This document shows, one piece after another, positions 22,499-32,034 of a stretch of 64,000 nt of DNA. Position 1 is the stretch's first letter. Each line of letters opens with the position of its first letter. The notes under the pieces were generated by a model, which saw only the letters and a program-made list of their open reading frames with translations, did no database searches and was not told where the DNA came from. The stretch lies in the NCBI RefSeq assembly GCF_003605755.1, contig NZ_RAHJ01000018.1:1-64000 (forward strand), written 5' to 3'. The DNA comes from Tsuneonella suprasediminis. GTDB taxonomy: Bacteria > Pseudomonadota > Alphaproteobacteria > Sphingomonadales > Sphingomonadaceae. The translations under genes were made by a program, and so were the position numbers.

Positions 22499-23764
22499 AT
22501 GTCAGCCATTCATTGGCGAGGAGTCCTCCTTGGAGGGCTGCTCTTCGCCGCTACTGCCACGTCGGTGGCCGCGCAGGAGCAAGATCTCCTGACGTTGGAG
22601 GGCGCGCTGGTCCGTGCGGGGGCTTCGGAGGACTTGGATCAGCAGAGACAAGGACCGGAACTCAATCCGCGTATAATTGGACCGCGCGCCGATAAGGAAG
22701 CGGCCGAAGCCTTGGTCGGGCAAGCGCGACTACGCCCGAACCCCGAAGTATCATTCGAGGCTGAAAATATAGCCGGAACCGGTGCGTTTTCGGGTCTCCG
22801 GGCGACAGAATACACGTTAGCCGTCGGCCAGCGCATTGAGCTGGGAGGGAAGCGGAGTGCGCGCGTTCGGGCCGCGGAAGCCGAAGCGCGTGTCACCTCG
22901 CTCAGAGGCGATCTATCGTTAGCGGAACTGGGCTTTTCTGTGCGGGAGCGCTACGTCAGTGCCGCCGCCGCCGCCGCGAGGGTCGAGCTGGCCCAGGATA
23001 TCGTTGGTCGCAATCGCGAACTAACCCGCATAGCCGATTTGCTAGTCGAGACAGGGCGCGAGCCGCCTTTGCGGGCCCTTCGCGCGAAGGCGGCGCTAGC
23101 GGAGGCCGAAGCCGAACTGCAGGCCGCCGAAGCCGCGAGTATTGCGGCGCGCGCGGCTCTCGGATCGCTGTGGAGCGCGTCCGAAACACTTCCTTCCGTT
23201 CCTCCCGACATTCCGCACATCGAACCACCCGCGGGGCTTGTCGCAAGCGAGGACACCCTGCGGCTACAAGTCGCGCGGGCGGAGTCCGCAGCCGCAGAAG
23301 CAGCGATTGCTCGCGAGCAGTCGCTGCGCGTGCCGGACCCGGTCATATCGGCCGGCGTCCGCCGGTTCTCCGAAAGCAAGGACAACGCCTTCCTCGTCGG
23401 CGTGGCCATCCCGCTCCCGTTCCGGGACCGTAACCAGGGGAACATAGCCGCGGCCCAAGCGCGGCTGCGAGCGGCTACTGCGCGCGAAGCTATCGTTCGA
23501 GCCGATTTCCGGCAGGAAGTCGCGCAGGCGCGCGCCGAGTTCCTGGCCGCTGAAGCACGCGTCGACACTTTGTCGAACACATCGCTTCCGCAGGCTGAAG
23601 AGGCCTTGCGCCTGGTTCGCATCGGATACCGGGCAGGTCGGTTTCCGCTTATCGAAGTTCTTAGCGCCGCCGAAGCGCGCGATGCCATCCGTAACGCGCT
23701 GATCGATGCGCAGGAGACCCGCGGACAGGCTGCGGCGCGTCTCATCCGTCTTTCAGCGCTCTAG
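22499..23764 (+). CDS. czcC: RND outer-membrane channel, CzcC/TolC type (second triad)
   Basis: A 421-aa outer-membrane efflux protein with a signal peptide (GVLLGGLLFAATATSVAAQ) and paired TolC-type helical domains (for example LTLEGALVRAGASED, VGQRIELGGKRSARVRAAEAEA, VGVAIPLPFRDRNQGNIAAA). It starts the second tripartite exporter; the adaptor gene follows after 13 bp. The Ala/Glu/Arg composition is high, as is normal for the coiled coils of the family. Confidence 0.88.
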   Translation: MSAIHWRGVLLGGLLFAATATSVAAQEQDLLTLEGALVRAGASEDLDQQRQGPELNPRIIGPRADKEAAEALVGQARLRPNPEVSFEAENIAGTGAFSGLRATEYTLAVGQRIELGGKRSARVRAAEAEARVTSLRGDLSLAELGFSVRERYVSAAAAAARVELAQDIVGRNRELTRIADLLVETGREPPLRALRAKAALAEAEAELQAAEAASIAARAALGSLWSASETLPSVPPDIPHIEPPAGLVASEDTLRLQVARAESAAAEAAIAREQSLRVPDPVISAGVRRFSESKDNAFLVGVAIPLPFRDRNQGNIAAAQARLRAATAREAIVRADFRQEVAQARAEFLAAEARVDTLSNTSLPQAEEALRLVRIGYRAGRFPLIEVLSAAEARDAIRNALIDAQETRGQAAARLIRLSAL

Positions 23765-23777
23765 GAGTCTTCAAAAA

Positions 23778-24926
23778 ATGAACCGCAGAAATCTGATCGT
23801 AGCGCTGGTGGGAGCCGTGCTTATTCTAATCGCAGTTCTCTGGTTGTGGGGGGGAGGCGACGGGACCGAGAGCTCGGACGCAGTAGCGACCGAAGGGTCG
23901 GAAGAAAATCATGCAGCCGAAGGGATTGTTGAGCTTACCGATGAGCAGATCAAGGCTTCCCAGCTTGACATAGTAGCCGCAAGCGCGAGTTCGCTCGGTG
24001 CCGAAATCATCGCTCAAGGTAGCGTCGCCACATCGCCGCAAGGCCAAGCCGTGCTCAGCGCGGGCGCGGAGGGGCGGGTCGCACGTATTGCGAAAAGGCT
24101 GGGCGACCCTGTTCGCCGCGGCGAGACCGTAGCCACGATCGACAGCCGGGAAGCGGCGGCGATAACTGCCGATGTTACCTCGGCGCAGGCTCGCGCCGAA
24201 CTCGCGCGGACGAGGCTCGAACGTGAACAGAAGCTCTTTGATGAGCAGGTAACGGCGCGTGCGGATCTCGAAACAGTTCGGGCAGAATACCAGCAAGCCC
24301 TCGCCGAGGTATCACGGGCAAGGCAGGCCGCGGCGGCAGCAAATGCGTCGGGCCGCACCATTGCCGTACGCTCTCCGATTGCGGGCAGGGTGACGGGCGC
24401 GCCGGTGGTCCTCGGTTCGTACGTGACGGCTCAAGACGAACTCTACCGCATAGCCAACGCCAACAGCGTGCAGATCGAGGCCGCGGTTCCGGCGGAAGAT
24501 GCCCGGCGCATCGCCGCAGGCGCAGCGGCACGCGTGGAAGCGCCTGGCGGGGAAATTACCGCCAGGGTGCTCAGCGTGACACCCACGGCCGATGTCGAGA
24601 ACCGCTCGGCAACCGTCGTCCTTGCCCCGGCCTCGGGCGCCGGCCTCCTGCCCGGCGAATATGTGCGAGTGCGGATCGAAAGTCGCACACCGGAAGGAAC
24701 AGGCGGTGCCTTGGTGGTGCCGGCCGAGGCCGTGCAATCGGTGGACGGCCGGGATGTCGTGTTCGTCCGGACCGCCAACGGCTTCAAGGTCCAACCCGTG
24801 CAGGTCGGCGCGCGCACTTCGGAAAGGGTGGAGATCCTTGGTGGGCTTGCCGCTGGCACGCGCATCGCGGGCCGCAAGGCGTTCCTGCTCAAGGCAGAGC
24901 TCGGACGCGGCGAAGCAGAACATTGA
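23778..24926 (+). CDS. czcB: RND periplasmic adaptor, CzcB type (second triad)
   Basis: A 382-aa membrane fusion protein with an N-terminal membrane anchor (NLIVALVGAVLILIAVLWLW), a barrel-sandwich half (GQAVLSAGAEGRVARIAKRLGDPVRRGE), a helical hairpin (ARAELARTRLEREQKLFDEQ), the second lipoyl half (AVRSPIAGRVTGAPVVLGSYV) and a C-terminal beta barrel. Unlike the first CzcB it lacks an obvious extra N-terminal metal domain and a lipobox. It bridges CzcA and CzcC across the periplasm. The start at 23778 is used because the longer frame overlaps czcC. Confidence 0.88.
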   Translation: MNRRNLIVALVGAVLILIAVLWLWGGGDGTESSDAVATEGSEENHAAEGIVELTDEQIKASQLDIVAASASSLGAEIIAQGSVATSPQGQAVLSAGAEGRVARIAKRLGDPVRRGETVATIDSREAAAITADVTSAQARAELARTRLEREQKLFDEQVTARADLETVRAEYQQALAEVSRARQAAAAANASGRTIAVRSPIAGRVTGAPVVLGSYVTAQDELYRIANANSVQIEAAVPAEDARRIAAGAAARVEAPGGEITARVLSVTPTADVENRSATVVLAPASGAGLLPGEYVRVRIESRTPEGTGGALVVPAEAVQSVDGRDVVFVRTANGFKVQPVQVGARTSERVEILGGLAAGTRIAGRKAFLLKAELGRGEAEH

Positions 24927-24951
24927 TCCAGATTGAGCCGGAGTTGCCAAG

Positions 24952-27900
24952 ATGATTTCCAGTCTAGTCGAGATGTCGGTCCGCAACCGCATCCTCGTCC
25001 TGTTCCTAACGGCGGCGGTCGCGATCTGGGGAACCATCAACCTCCTCAATCTGCCGATCGACGCGGTGCCGGACATCACGAACAACCAAGTCCAGATCAA
25101 CACAGTCGATCCGACGCTCTCTCCGCTCGATGTCGAACGCCTGGTTACCTACCCAGTCGAGGTCTCACTTGCCGGCATTCCGGGGCTGGAATCGACCCGC
25201 TCAATCTCGCGCAACGGCTTCTCGCAGGTTACCGCGATCTTCAGCGACAGCACCGACGTCTACTTCGCCCGCCAGCAGGTCGCCGAGCGGCTCACCACAG
25301 TGCGCAACAACCTGCCCGCAACGGCCGAGCCCTCGATGGGCCCGGTCTCGACCGGTCTGGGCGAGGTGTTGATGTGGACGGTGAGCTACGCGGACCGAAC
25401 GCGGGAAACGGGACGCACCGGACCGGGCTGGCAGGCCGACGGCTCCTATCTCACGCCCGAGGGCGAGCGTCTGACCGACGACGTCTCGCGCGCGGCCTAT
25501 CTGCGCACTTTGCAGGACTGGGTCATCGCCCCGCAGATTCGCAACGTGGACGGCATGGCAGGCGTCGATTCCATCGGGGGGTATGCGCGCCAGTTCGTGG
25601 TGACGCCGTCATCGACGCGTATGGCGTCCTTCGGCATTGGTTTCGACGAACTCGCGAGCGCGCTGGAAAGCATCAACCTGTCGGTCGGCGCCAACTACGT
25701 CCAGCGGGGCGGCGAAGCGTTTCTGGTGCGCTCCGACGCGCGCTTCCGCACGATTGAGGAAATCGAGGACGCTATCATCGCGCGTCGCGAAGGGATCCCG
25801 GTACACGTGCGCGACGTCGCCAGCGTGCAGAACGGAGGCGATCTGCGTACTGGCGCCGCCTCCAAGGATGGCGAGGAAGCGGTCGTAGGAACGGCCCTGA
25901 TGCTTCTGGGCGAGAACAGCCGGTCCGTGGCTGCTGCTGCGGGCGATCGCCTCGCCGAACTTGCGCCGACCATGCCGCCCGACATCGAACTCGATGTCGT
26001 GCTCGACCGGTCCAAGCTCGTCAACGCGACGATCGCCACGGTCGAGAAAAATCTGACCGAGGGTGCGCTCCTGGTGATCGCGTCGCTATTTTTGCTGCTC
26101 GGAAATTTCCGCGCTGCTGTGATCACCGCGCTCGTCATTCCCCTGTCCTTCCTGATGATGGCGATCGGCATGAACCGGGTCGGTGTCTCGGGCAACCTGA
26201 TGAGTTTGGGCGCCCTCGACTTCGGCCTGATCGTCGATGGCAGTGTGATCATCGTCGAGAACTTCCTGCGCCGGGTCAGCGAACGCCAGCATGAGGAAGG
26301 ACGCCTGCTCGCACTCGGTGAGCGGCTCGAGGAGGTCATCGCGTCGACCAGAGAGATGATCCGACCGTCTTTATTCGGACAAGCGATTATCCTGCTCGTG
26401 TTTGTCCCGCTGCTCACCTTCCAGGGCGTGGAAGGCAAGACCTTCTCGCCGATGGCCATCACGGTGATGCTCGCACTCCTCTCAGCGTTCGTCATCTCGC
26501 TGACGTTGGTCCCGGCCCTCCTCGCACTCCTGATCCGCGGCAAGGTTGCCGAAAAGGAAGTACGCCTGGTCGCGTGGCTTAAGGCCAAGTACGAGCCGGC
26601 GCTGCGCAAGGCGCTGGCCTGGCCCAAACGAGCGGCGCTAGCGGGGTTCGGCGTGTTTGCGTTCTCGCTGGTCGTCTTTGGTTTCATTGGCAGCGAGTTC
26701 ATGCCGCAGCTCGACGAGCAGGATCTGTCGATCCAGTCGATCCGGATTCCCTCGACCTCGCTCGATCAGTCGCTCGAAATGCAGCTTGGTATCGAGAAGA
26801 CGGTCACGGCATTTCCCCAGGTCGATTACATCTATTCGAAGACAGGAACGGCCGAGGTCGCCAGCGATCCCATGCCGCCCAACATCTCGGATGCGTTCGT
26901 CATCCTCAAGCCGCGCGACGAATGGCCGGATCCCGACCTGTCGAAGCCGGAATTGATCGAACAGATGGAGCAGGCGATCTCGAAGCGCATCGGCAGCGAC
27001 TTCCAATTCAGTCAGCCGATCGAGATGCGCTTCAACGAGTTGATCGCCGGCGTGCGCGGCGACATCGCGGTCAAGATCTTCGGCGACGACCTGGAGCAGC
27101 TAACCGCTGCTGCCAACCAGCTGGCAGCGATCTTTTCGGGGATCGATGGTGCGACCGAAGTCTCAGTAGAACAGACCGAAGGGTTTCCAACGCTCGACAT
27201 CGAATTCAACAGGGCAGCCATCGCCGCGCATGGCCTGACCGTCGATGAAGTGGCGGCGACCGTTTCCTCCGCCTTGGGGGGAGCCGAAAGCGGTCTCGTC
27301 TTCCAGGGCGACCGGCGGTTCGACATCGTGGTTCGCCTGCCGGACGAGGTGCGCAACGATCTCGATGCGATCGGGGCGCTTCCGGTGATGCTCCCAGAAG
27401 AGGGGGTAGGCGAACGCCGGTCGGTTCCCTTGCGCTCGCTCGCAAGCCTCAAGGAGGTTGAGGGGCTGAACCAGATCAGCCGCGAAAACGGCAAGCGGCG
27501 AGTCGTGGTGCAGCTGAACGTCCGCGGGCGCGACGTCAGCTCGGTCGTGGCCGAGGCGAAGCAGAAGATCGCGCAACAGGTTCAGCTGCCCTCGGGTGCC
27601 TATCTCGAGTGGGGCGGGCAGTACGAGAACCTCCAGGCCGCGCAGGCGCGGATCGGCGTGGTCGTTCCCATCGTGGGCCTGGTTATCTTTGGCCTTCTCG
27701 TCATGGCGCTCGGCAATCTGCGCATGGCGACGGCCGTTTTCGTCACGGTCCCGCTCGGGATCGCCGGGGGGATATTCTCGCTGGCGCTGACCGGACTCCC
27801 GTTCTCGATCTCGGTCGCGGTAGGCTTCATCGTTCTTGCCGGTGTGGCGGTGCTCAATGGACTCGTGATGATGACGAGCATGCAGGGCCGATTGCGCGAA

Positions 27901-28227
27901 GGGATGTCGCTCGATGACTCCATCTATGGCGGTGCCGTCGAGCGATTCCGGGCAGTGCTGATGACCGCGATCGTGCCCTCGCTCGGCTTCGTGCCGATGG
28001 CGCTTGCGACCGGAACCGGCGCTGAAGTGCAGAAGCCGCTCGCGATCGTTGTGATCGGCGGTCTCATCACGGCCACAATCCTTACCCTGTTCGTCCTGCC
28101 GGCGGTGACACGCCTAATCCTGGCACGGCAGGGCGACGGGGGAGCGCGATGGGATCTTCGCAAATGGATGCCCACGCTGCCGACTTTCGGCCCTCTCGCG
28201 CGCTGGCGGCGACGGGGCGCAGTGTGA
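24952..28227 (+). CDS. czcA: heavy-metal RND efflux pump, CzcA/CnrA type (second triad)
   Basis: A 1091-aa proton-coupled inner-membrane pump. The TM4 signature [15 protein letters not shown] starts at residue 423, a divalent-cation type close to HME1/HME2 but with Ser in place of Ala. It is longer than the first CzcA, partly because of an insertion in the porter domain (TRETGRTGPGW to DDVSRAAYLRTLQDW) and a cytosolic C-terminal tail (LARWRRRGAV). The gene is intact and followed by DUF190 and a P1B-4 ATPase, which argues for Co/Ni/Zn rather than Cu. Substrate choice is inference. Confidence 0.92.
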   Translation: MISSLVEMSVRNRILVLFLTAAVAIWGTINLLNLPIDAVPDITNNQVQINTVDPTLSPLDVERLVTYPVEVSLAGIPGLESTRSISRNGFSQVTAIFSDSTDVYFARQQVAERLTTVRNNLPATAEPSMGPVSTGLGEVLMWTVSYADRTRETGRTGPGWQADGSYLTPEGERLTDDVSRAAYLRTLQDWVIAPQIRNVDGMAGVDSIGGYARQFVVTPSSTRMASFGIGFDELASALESINLSVGANYVQRGGEAFLVRSDARFRTIEEIEDAIIARREGIPVHVRDVASVQNGGDLRTGAASKDGEEAVVGTALMLLGENSRSVAAAAGDRLAELAPTMPPDIELDVVLDRSKLVNATIATVEKNLTEGALLVIASLFLLLGNFRAAVITALVIPLSFLMMAIGMNRVGVSGNLMSLGALDFGLIVDGSVIIVENFLRRVSERQHEEGRLLALGERLEEVIASTREMIRPSLFGQAIILLVFVPLLTFQGVEGKTFSPMAITVMLALLSAFVISLTLVPALLALLIRGKVAEKEVRLVAWLKAKYEPALRKALAWPKRAALAGFGVFAFSLVVFGFIGSEFMPQLDEQDLSIQSIRIPSTSLDQSLEMQLGIEKTVTAFPQVDYIYSKTGTAEVASDPMPPNISDAFVILKPRDEWPDPDLSKPELIEQMEQAISKRIGSDFQFSQPIEMRFNELIAGVRGDIAVKIFGDDLEQLTAAANQLAAIFSGIDGATEVSVEQTEGFPTLDIEFNRAAIAAHGLTVDEVAATVSSALGGAESGLVFQGDRRFDIVVRLPDEVRNDLDAIGALPVMLPEEGVGERRSVPLRSLASLKEVEGLNQISRENGKRRVVVQLNVRGRDVSSVVAEAKQKIAQQVQLPSGAYLEWGGQYENLQAAQARIGVVVPIVGLVIFGLLVMALGNLRMATAVFVTVPLGIAGGIFSLALTGLPFSISVAVGFIVLAGVAVLNGLVMMTSMQGRLREGMSLDDSIYGGAVERFRAVLMTAIVPSLGFVPMALATGTGAEVQKPLAIVVIGGLITATILTLFVLPAVTRLILARQGDGGARWDLRKWMPTLPTFGPLARWRRRGAV

Positions 28228-28264
28228 TCGTCTTTTGCCGAGTGAAGATTGAAGGAGAGCATCG

Positions 28265-28612
28265 ATGACGCAGACCAAATCCATGCTGATGCGGATTTAT
28301 ACCGATGAGGCAGCGATGCACGGCGACGAAGAAGCCGTGCACGTCGTAGTCGGCAGGGCGCGACAGGCGGGCCTGGCCGGGGCGACCGTGCTGCGCGGTC
28401 GGCTCGGCTTCGCTTCGGGTTCGGCGGTGCATCGGCACTACTCGCTGGGAATCGGCGATAATCCGCCGATGGTCATCGAGCTCGTCGACCGCGAAGACCG
28501 GCTGCGCGATTTCGTCCCGCAACTCGCGGATATGCACGGCATCGGGCTCATCACTCTCGAGGCGGTGGAAATCCTTTTCGCCGCCGACCATCCCCGCAAA
28601 CGCGAGGCCTGA
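28265..28612 (+). CDS. DUF190 (PII-like) protein
   Basis: A 115-aa protein of the DUF190 family, which has a ferredoxin-like, PII/CutA-related fold and commonly accompanies czcCBA operons. Visible features are the first strand MLMRIYTDE, the helix VVGRARQAGLAGATVLRGRLGF and LPMVIELVD-like strands. Family members may act as small trimeric ligand sensors coupled to transporters. It lies 37 bp after czcA and is in the operon; its exact role is not known. Confidence 0.8.
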   Translation: MTQTKSMLMRIYTDEAAMHGDEEAVHVVVGRARQAGLAGATVLRGRLGFASGSAVHRHYSLGIGDNPPMVIELVDREDRLRDFVPQLADMHGIGLITLEAVEILFAADHPRKREA

Positions 28613-28798
28613 ATGAGCCAACGCCAGATAGCAAGCGAACTCGTGGCCGCCTTCTGCGCCGACTCCACGTCCATCCAGTTTGGGAGCGGGGGACAGCTGG
28701 ATGCGGCGCGTTCGCCCCGGACACAATTGTGCTCGGCTCCACTCAAGACGCGGCCTTCGCGGCTGTTCTTGCGCGAAGCTCCTAAGGTTCAAGAATGA
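28613..28798 (+). CDS. possible small coupled ORF, 61 aa
   Basis: An ORF filling the gap between DUF190 and the ATPase. It begins immediately after the DUF190 stop (TGAATG) and its stop overlaps the ATPase ATG (ATGA), which would give perfect translational coupling on both sides. The protein is basic, with two Cys and no recognisable domain. It may be only a ribosome pathway rather than a functional protein. Confidence 0.25.
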   Translation: MSQRQIASELVAAFCADSTSIQFGSGGQLDAARSPRTQLCSAPLKTRPSRLFLREAPKVQE

Positions 28799-30879
28799 CA
28801 CCGCCACAGACCTTCGAACAATCTCCCGCGCCCGAATGCGGCACCCCCGGCGCGCCGCCGCCCGATCAGGGCCACGACGAGCACGAGCACGATCACGATC
28901 ACGATCACGCACATGGCGGCCCGCTCGGCGCGAACTCGGAACTGATATTTGCGCTCATTTGCGGCGGCCTGCTCGCTATCGGCTTCGCCATCGACAAGCT
29001 CGTGGCTGATGCGCCCGGGTGGTCACCCACCGCGCTTTACCTCGCAGCCTATTTCTTCGGCGGCTTCTTCACCGTGCGCGAGGCGGTCGACAATCTGAAG
29101 CAGCGCAAGTTCGAGATCGACACGCTGATGCTCGTTGCGGCCGCGGGGGCCGCTGCGCTCGGCGCGTTCGCCGAAGGTGCGCTTCTGCTGTTCCTGTTCA
29201 GCCTTGGCCACGCGCTCGAACACTACGCCATGGGCCGCGCGAAGCGCGCGATCGAGGCGCTTGCCGAACTCGCTCCGAAAACCGCCACCGTGCGCGGTGA
29301 CGATGGCGAACTTCGCGAAGTTCCTGTCGAGGAGCTGACGGTTGGCGCGATTGTCGTGGTCAGGCCCGACGAGCGGGTTCCCTCGGACGGGTTCATCGTC
29401 AAGGGCATCACCGCGATCAACCAGGCCCCGGTGACCGGGGAAAGCATGCCGGTCGACAAGCGCTTCGTGATGAACGACGAGGCCGCGCGCGCCGACCCGG
29501 ACGGGCTCGATGCCGCCTATCGGGTCTTCGCCGGGACCATCAACGGCAGCGGCATGATCGAGATCGAAGTGACCCGCCTTTCGAGCGAGACGACGCTCGC
29601 CAAGGTGGTGAAGATGGTGAGCGAGGCCGACACGCGGAAATCTCCGACGCAGCGCTTCACCGATCGCTTCGAGCGGATCTTCGTGCCTGCCGTGCTGGCG
29701 CTCGCGGTGCTGCTCCTGTTTGCCTGGGTGGTCGTCGACGAGCCGTTTCGCGACAGCTTTTACCGGGCCATGGCGGTGCTCGTCGCGGCCAGTCCCTGCG
29801 CGCTCGCGATTGCCACGCCCAGCGCGGTCCTTTCGGGAATTGCGCGCGCCGCGCGGGGCGGTGTGCTGATCAAAGGCGGAGCCCCACTCGAACTGTTGGG
29901 ATCGCTCGACGTGATCGCGTTCGACAAGACAGGCACGCTGACCATGGGTGAGCCACGCATCCAGGAGATCGTGCCCGCAGCGGGCGTGACTAAAGAAGAG
30001 TTGATGGGGGTTGCGGTCGCCGTCGAAAGCCTGAGCGATCACCCGCTTGCGCGAGCAATCGCGGAACACGGCCGCGAGCACGTGGGCGATAGTCCCATCC
30101 CCCGCGCCACGGGACTTGAAAGCCTGACCGGCCGGGGTGTTTCGGCGAAGATCGACGGCGAGAATGTCATCATCGGCAAGGCCGAGATGTTCGGCGTCGA
30201 GGGGCTCGCCCCATTGTCCGCGGACATGGAGGCGGCAATCGATCGGCTGCGCCGGGCCGGTCAGACAAGCGTGGCCGTGCGCATGGGCGGGCGCGATCTC
30301 GGCGCGATCGGTCTGATGGACACCCCGCGGGGACCCGCCAGGGATGCTCTGATGCGATTGCGTGCGCTCGGCATCAAGCGCATGATCATGATCTCGGGCG
30401 ATCATCAGCGGGTCGCTGATGCGGTCGCCGCCGAGGTCGGCATCGATGAGGCGCGCGGCGATCTTCTCCCCGAAGACAAGGTCGAAGTCATCAAGGCCAT
30501 CCGCGACACCACGAGGGTCGCGATGGTCGGCGACGGCGTGAACGACGCCCCGGCGATGGCGAACGCCACCGTCGGCATCGCCATGGGTGCGGCCGGATCG
30601 GATGTTGCGCTGGAAACGGCCGATGTCGCACTGATGGCCGACGACCTGGCGCATCTCCCCTTTGCGGTCGGCCTCAGCAGGCGCACGAAATCCATCATTC
30701 GACAGAACGTCTATGTAAGCCTCGGCGTCGTCGCCGTGCTGGTGCCGGCGACAATTCTCGGCCTCGGGATCGGTCCCGCGGTCGCGATGCACGAAGGTTC
30801 GACCCTGGTCGTGGTGTTCAACGCGCTCCGACTGCTTGCCTATCGTGATGGGCCGCGACACCGCCCACCCGGTGTCTGA
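28795..30879 (+). CDS. P1B-4-type metal ATPase (CzcP/CoaT-like)
   Basis: A 694-aa ATP-driven exporter of cytosolic transition metal. It lacks a classic HMA domain and instead has a His/Asp/Glu-rich N-terminus (residues about 26-41). Membrane motif SPC (AASPCALAIATPSAV, about 330) and HEGST in the last membrane helices define the P1B-4 group, whose members move Co, Zn, Fe or Cd. The phosphorylation site DKTGTLT (about 377), the SDHP nucleotide-binding motif (about 416) and GDGVNDAPA (about 578) are intact. It shares the operon with czcCBA, like czcP in Cupriavidus. Confidence 0.9.
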   Translation: MTPPQTFEQSPAPECGTPGAPPPDQGHDEHEHDHDHDHAHGGPLGANSELIFALICGGLLAIGFAIDKLVADAPGWSPTALYLAAYFFGGFFTVREAVDNLKQRKFEIDTLMLVAAAGAAALGAFAEGALLLFLFSLGHALEHYAMGRAKRAIEALAELAPKTATVRGDDGELREVPVEELTVGAIVVVRPDERVPSDGFIVKGITAINQAPVTGESMPVDKRFVMNDEAARADPDGLDAAYRVFAGTINGSGMIEIEVTRLSSETTLAKVVKMVSEADTRKSPTQRFTDRFERIFVPAVLALAVLLLFAWVVVDEPFRDSFYRAMAVLVAASPCALAIATPSAVLSGIARAARGGVLIKGGAPLELLGSLDVIAFDKTGTLTMGEPRIQEIVPAAGVTKEELMGVAVAVESLSDHPLARAIAEHGREHVGDSPIPRATGLESLTGRGVSAKIDGENVIIGKAEMFGVEGLAPLSADMEAAIDRLRRAGQTSVAVRMGGRDLGAIGLMDTPRGPARDALMRLRALGIKRMIMISGDHQRVADAVAAEVGIDEARGDLLPEDKVEVIKAIRDTTRVAMVGDGVNDAPAMANATVGIAMGAAGSDVALETADVALMADDLAHLPFAVGLSRRTKSIIRQNVYVSLGVVAVLVPATILGLGIGPAVAMHEGSTLVVVFNALRLLAYRDGPRHRPPGV

Positions 30880-30913
30880 AAAGGAAAAGTCAAACAGCCT
30901 GCGAGGTTTGAAT

Positions 30914-31273
30914 ATGTTGGAACTAACCGAAGAAGACCGCATCCTTGTCATCAGAGCGGGCGGCAAACTCACCCTGGCGGATTATGATCGCTTCGTGCCC
31001 GCCTTCGAAGAAGCAGCCGCGCGCGGGGCGGGGCGCCTTCCGATGCTGATTGAATTGGATGACGACTTTGCCGGTTGGGATCTGGGCGGGCTCTGGCGCG
31101 ATCTGAAGTTCGACGTGAAACACAAGGACAGCTTTGGGCGGATCGCTGTCGTTGGCCACAAGAGATGGGAGGAGTGGGGAACCAAGCTGTCGAATCCCCT
31201 CTTCCCTTCTGCAAAGATGCGCTTTTTCGAACGCGAGGAGCGAGCACAGGCGAAGCGGTGGCTGGAGACTTGA
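30914..31273 (+). CDS. SpoIIAA-like STAS-domain protein
   Basis: A 119-aa soluble protein of the SpoIIAA-like (STAS/SEC14-like) family: VIRAGGKLTLADYDRFVPAFEEAA, then LPMLIELDDDFAGWDLGGLWRDLKFD and the ending KMRFFEREERAQAKRWL. The start at 30914 (ATG behind a GAGGTTTGA context) avoids overlap with the ATPase gene. Such proteins occur near transporters and stress genes but have no fixed role. It sits between the ATPase and a CDF carrier in one direction. Confidence 0.72.
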   Translation: MLELTEEDRILVIRAGGKLTLADYDRFVPAFEEAAARGAGRLPMLIELDDDFAGWDLGGLWRDLKFDVKHKDSFGRIAVVGHKRWEEWGTKLSNPLFPSAKMRFFEREERAQAKRWLET

Positions 31274-31286
31274 AAGGGGCAATGCG

Positions 31287-31916
31287 ATGACCGATGATGC
31301 GGAATTCGACTTGGCTTCGGCGGACAAGCGCCGGACATTGTGGATCGTTCTGTGGCTCAACGTCGCGATCGCGGTCGGCTTCTTCGTTGGTGGCTATTTT
31401 GCGGACTCGAACGCACTTCTCGCCAATGGTCTCGATAACTCCTCGGATGCCATCGTCTACGGCCTCAGCCTCCTTGCGTTGTCGCGGTCGGGAAGCTGGA
31501 AGCGCGGCGCCGCGCGTTTTTCAGGGATCATGCTCCTGATATTCGCCGGCGGCGTCATTGCCGACGCCGTCCGACGTTACCTGGAGGGATCCGATCCCGG
31601 CGGCATCCTGATGATTGCGATGGCAGCTATAGCGGGGATCGTGAACCTCTATTGCCTCCGCCTGCTGCAGAAAATGCAGCACAAGGATGTCAACCTGCGC
31701 GCGGCGACCACATTCAGCTTCAACGATTTCATCTCCAACGGCGGCATCATCATTGCCGGTATCATTGTGATGATCACGGGCGCGAACTGGCCCGATCTCT
31801 TGGTGGGCGTCGCGGTCGCCGGCATCGCGTTATACGGCGGGATCGATATCCTCCGGGATGCGCACTCCGACAAACATGACGAGGAAAGAGCGAACCGCCA
31901 GAGCGACGGGCGGTGA
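31287..31916 (+). CDS. short CDF-like cation transporter
   Basis: A 209-aa membrane protein covering only the membrane domain of the CDF superfamily. It has about six spans, with DNSSDAIVYGLSLLAL in TM2 and SFNDFISNGGIIIAG in TM5, where the Asp/Asn residues sit at the usual metal site. The C-terminal cytosolic domain of full CDFs is missing, replaced by a polar tail (DAHSDKHDEERANRQSDGR). Short versions like this are common in metal islands, so it is not necessarily broken. It ends the second metal operon. Confidence 0.75.
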   Translation: MTDDAEFDLASADKRRTLWIVLWLNVAIAVGFFVGGYFADSNALLANGLDNSSDAIVYGLSLLALSRSGSWKRGAARFSGIMLLIFAGGVIADAVRRYLEGSDPGGILMIAMAAIAGIVNLYCLRLLQKMQHKDVNLRAATTFSFNDFISNGGIIIAGIIVMITGANWPDLLVGVAVAGIALYGGIDILRDAHSDKHDEERANRQSDGR

Positions 31917-32034
31917 TTGGAAGGTTTTCACCCAGGCCCGTCGCGACGTTAAGCCATCCGAATTGTATCCAGGCCGTTGCGACATGCCGACATGAAGCTT
32001 CGACGCGGCGTCGCTGCGAAACGGCGTTCTCTGC

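Noticed and set aside
29023-30972. A 649-codon open frame on the minus strand opposite the P1B-4 ATPase
   Set aside because: It mirrors the ATPase gene, has no recognisable motif and no neighbours in that direction.
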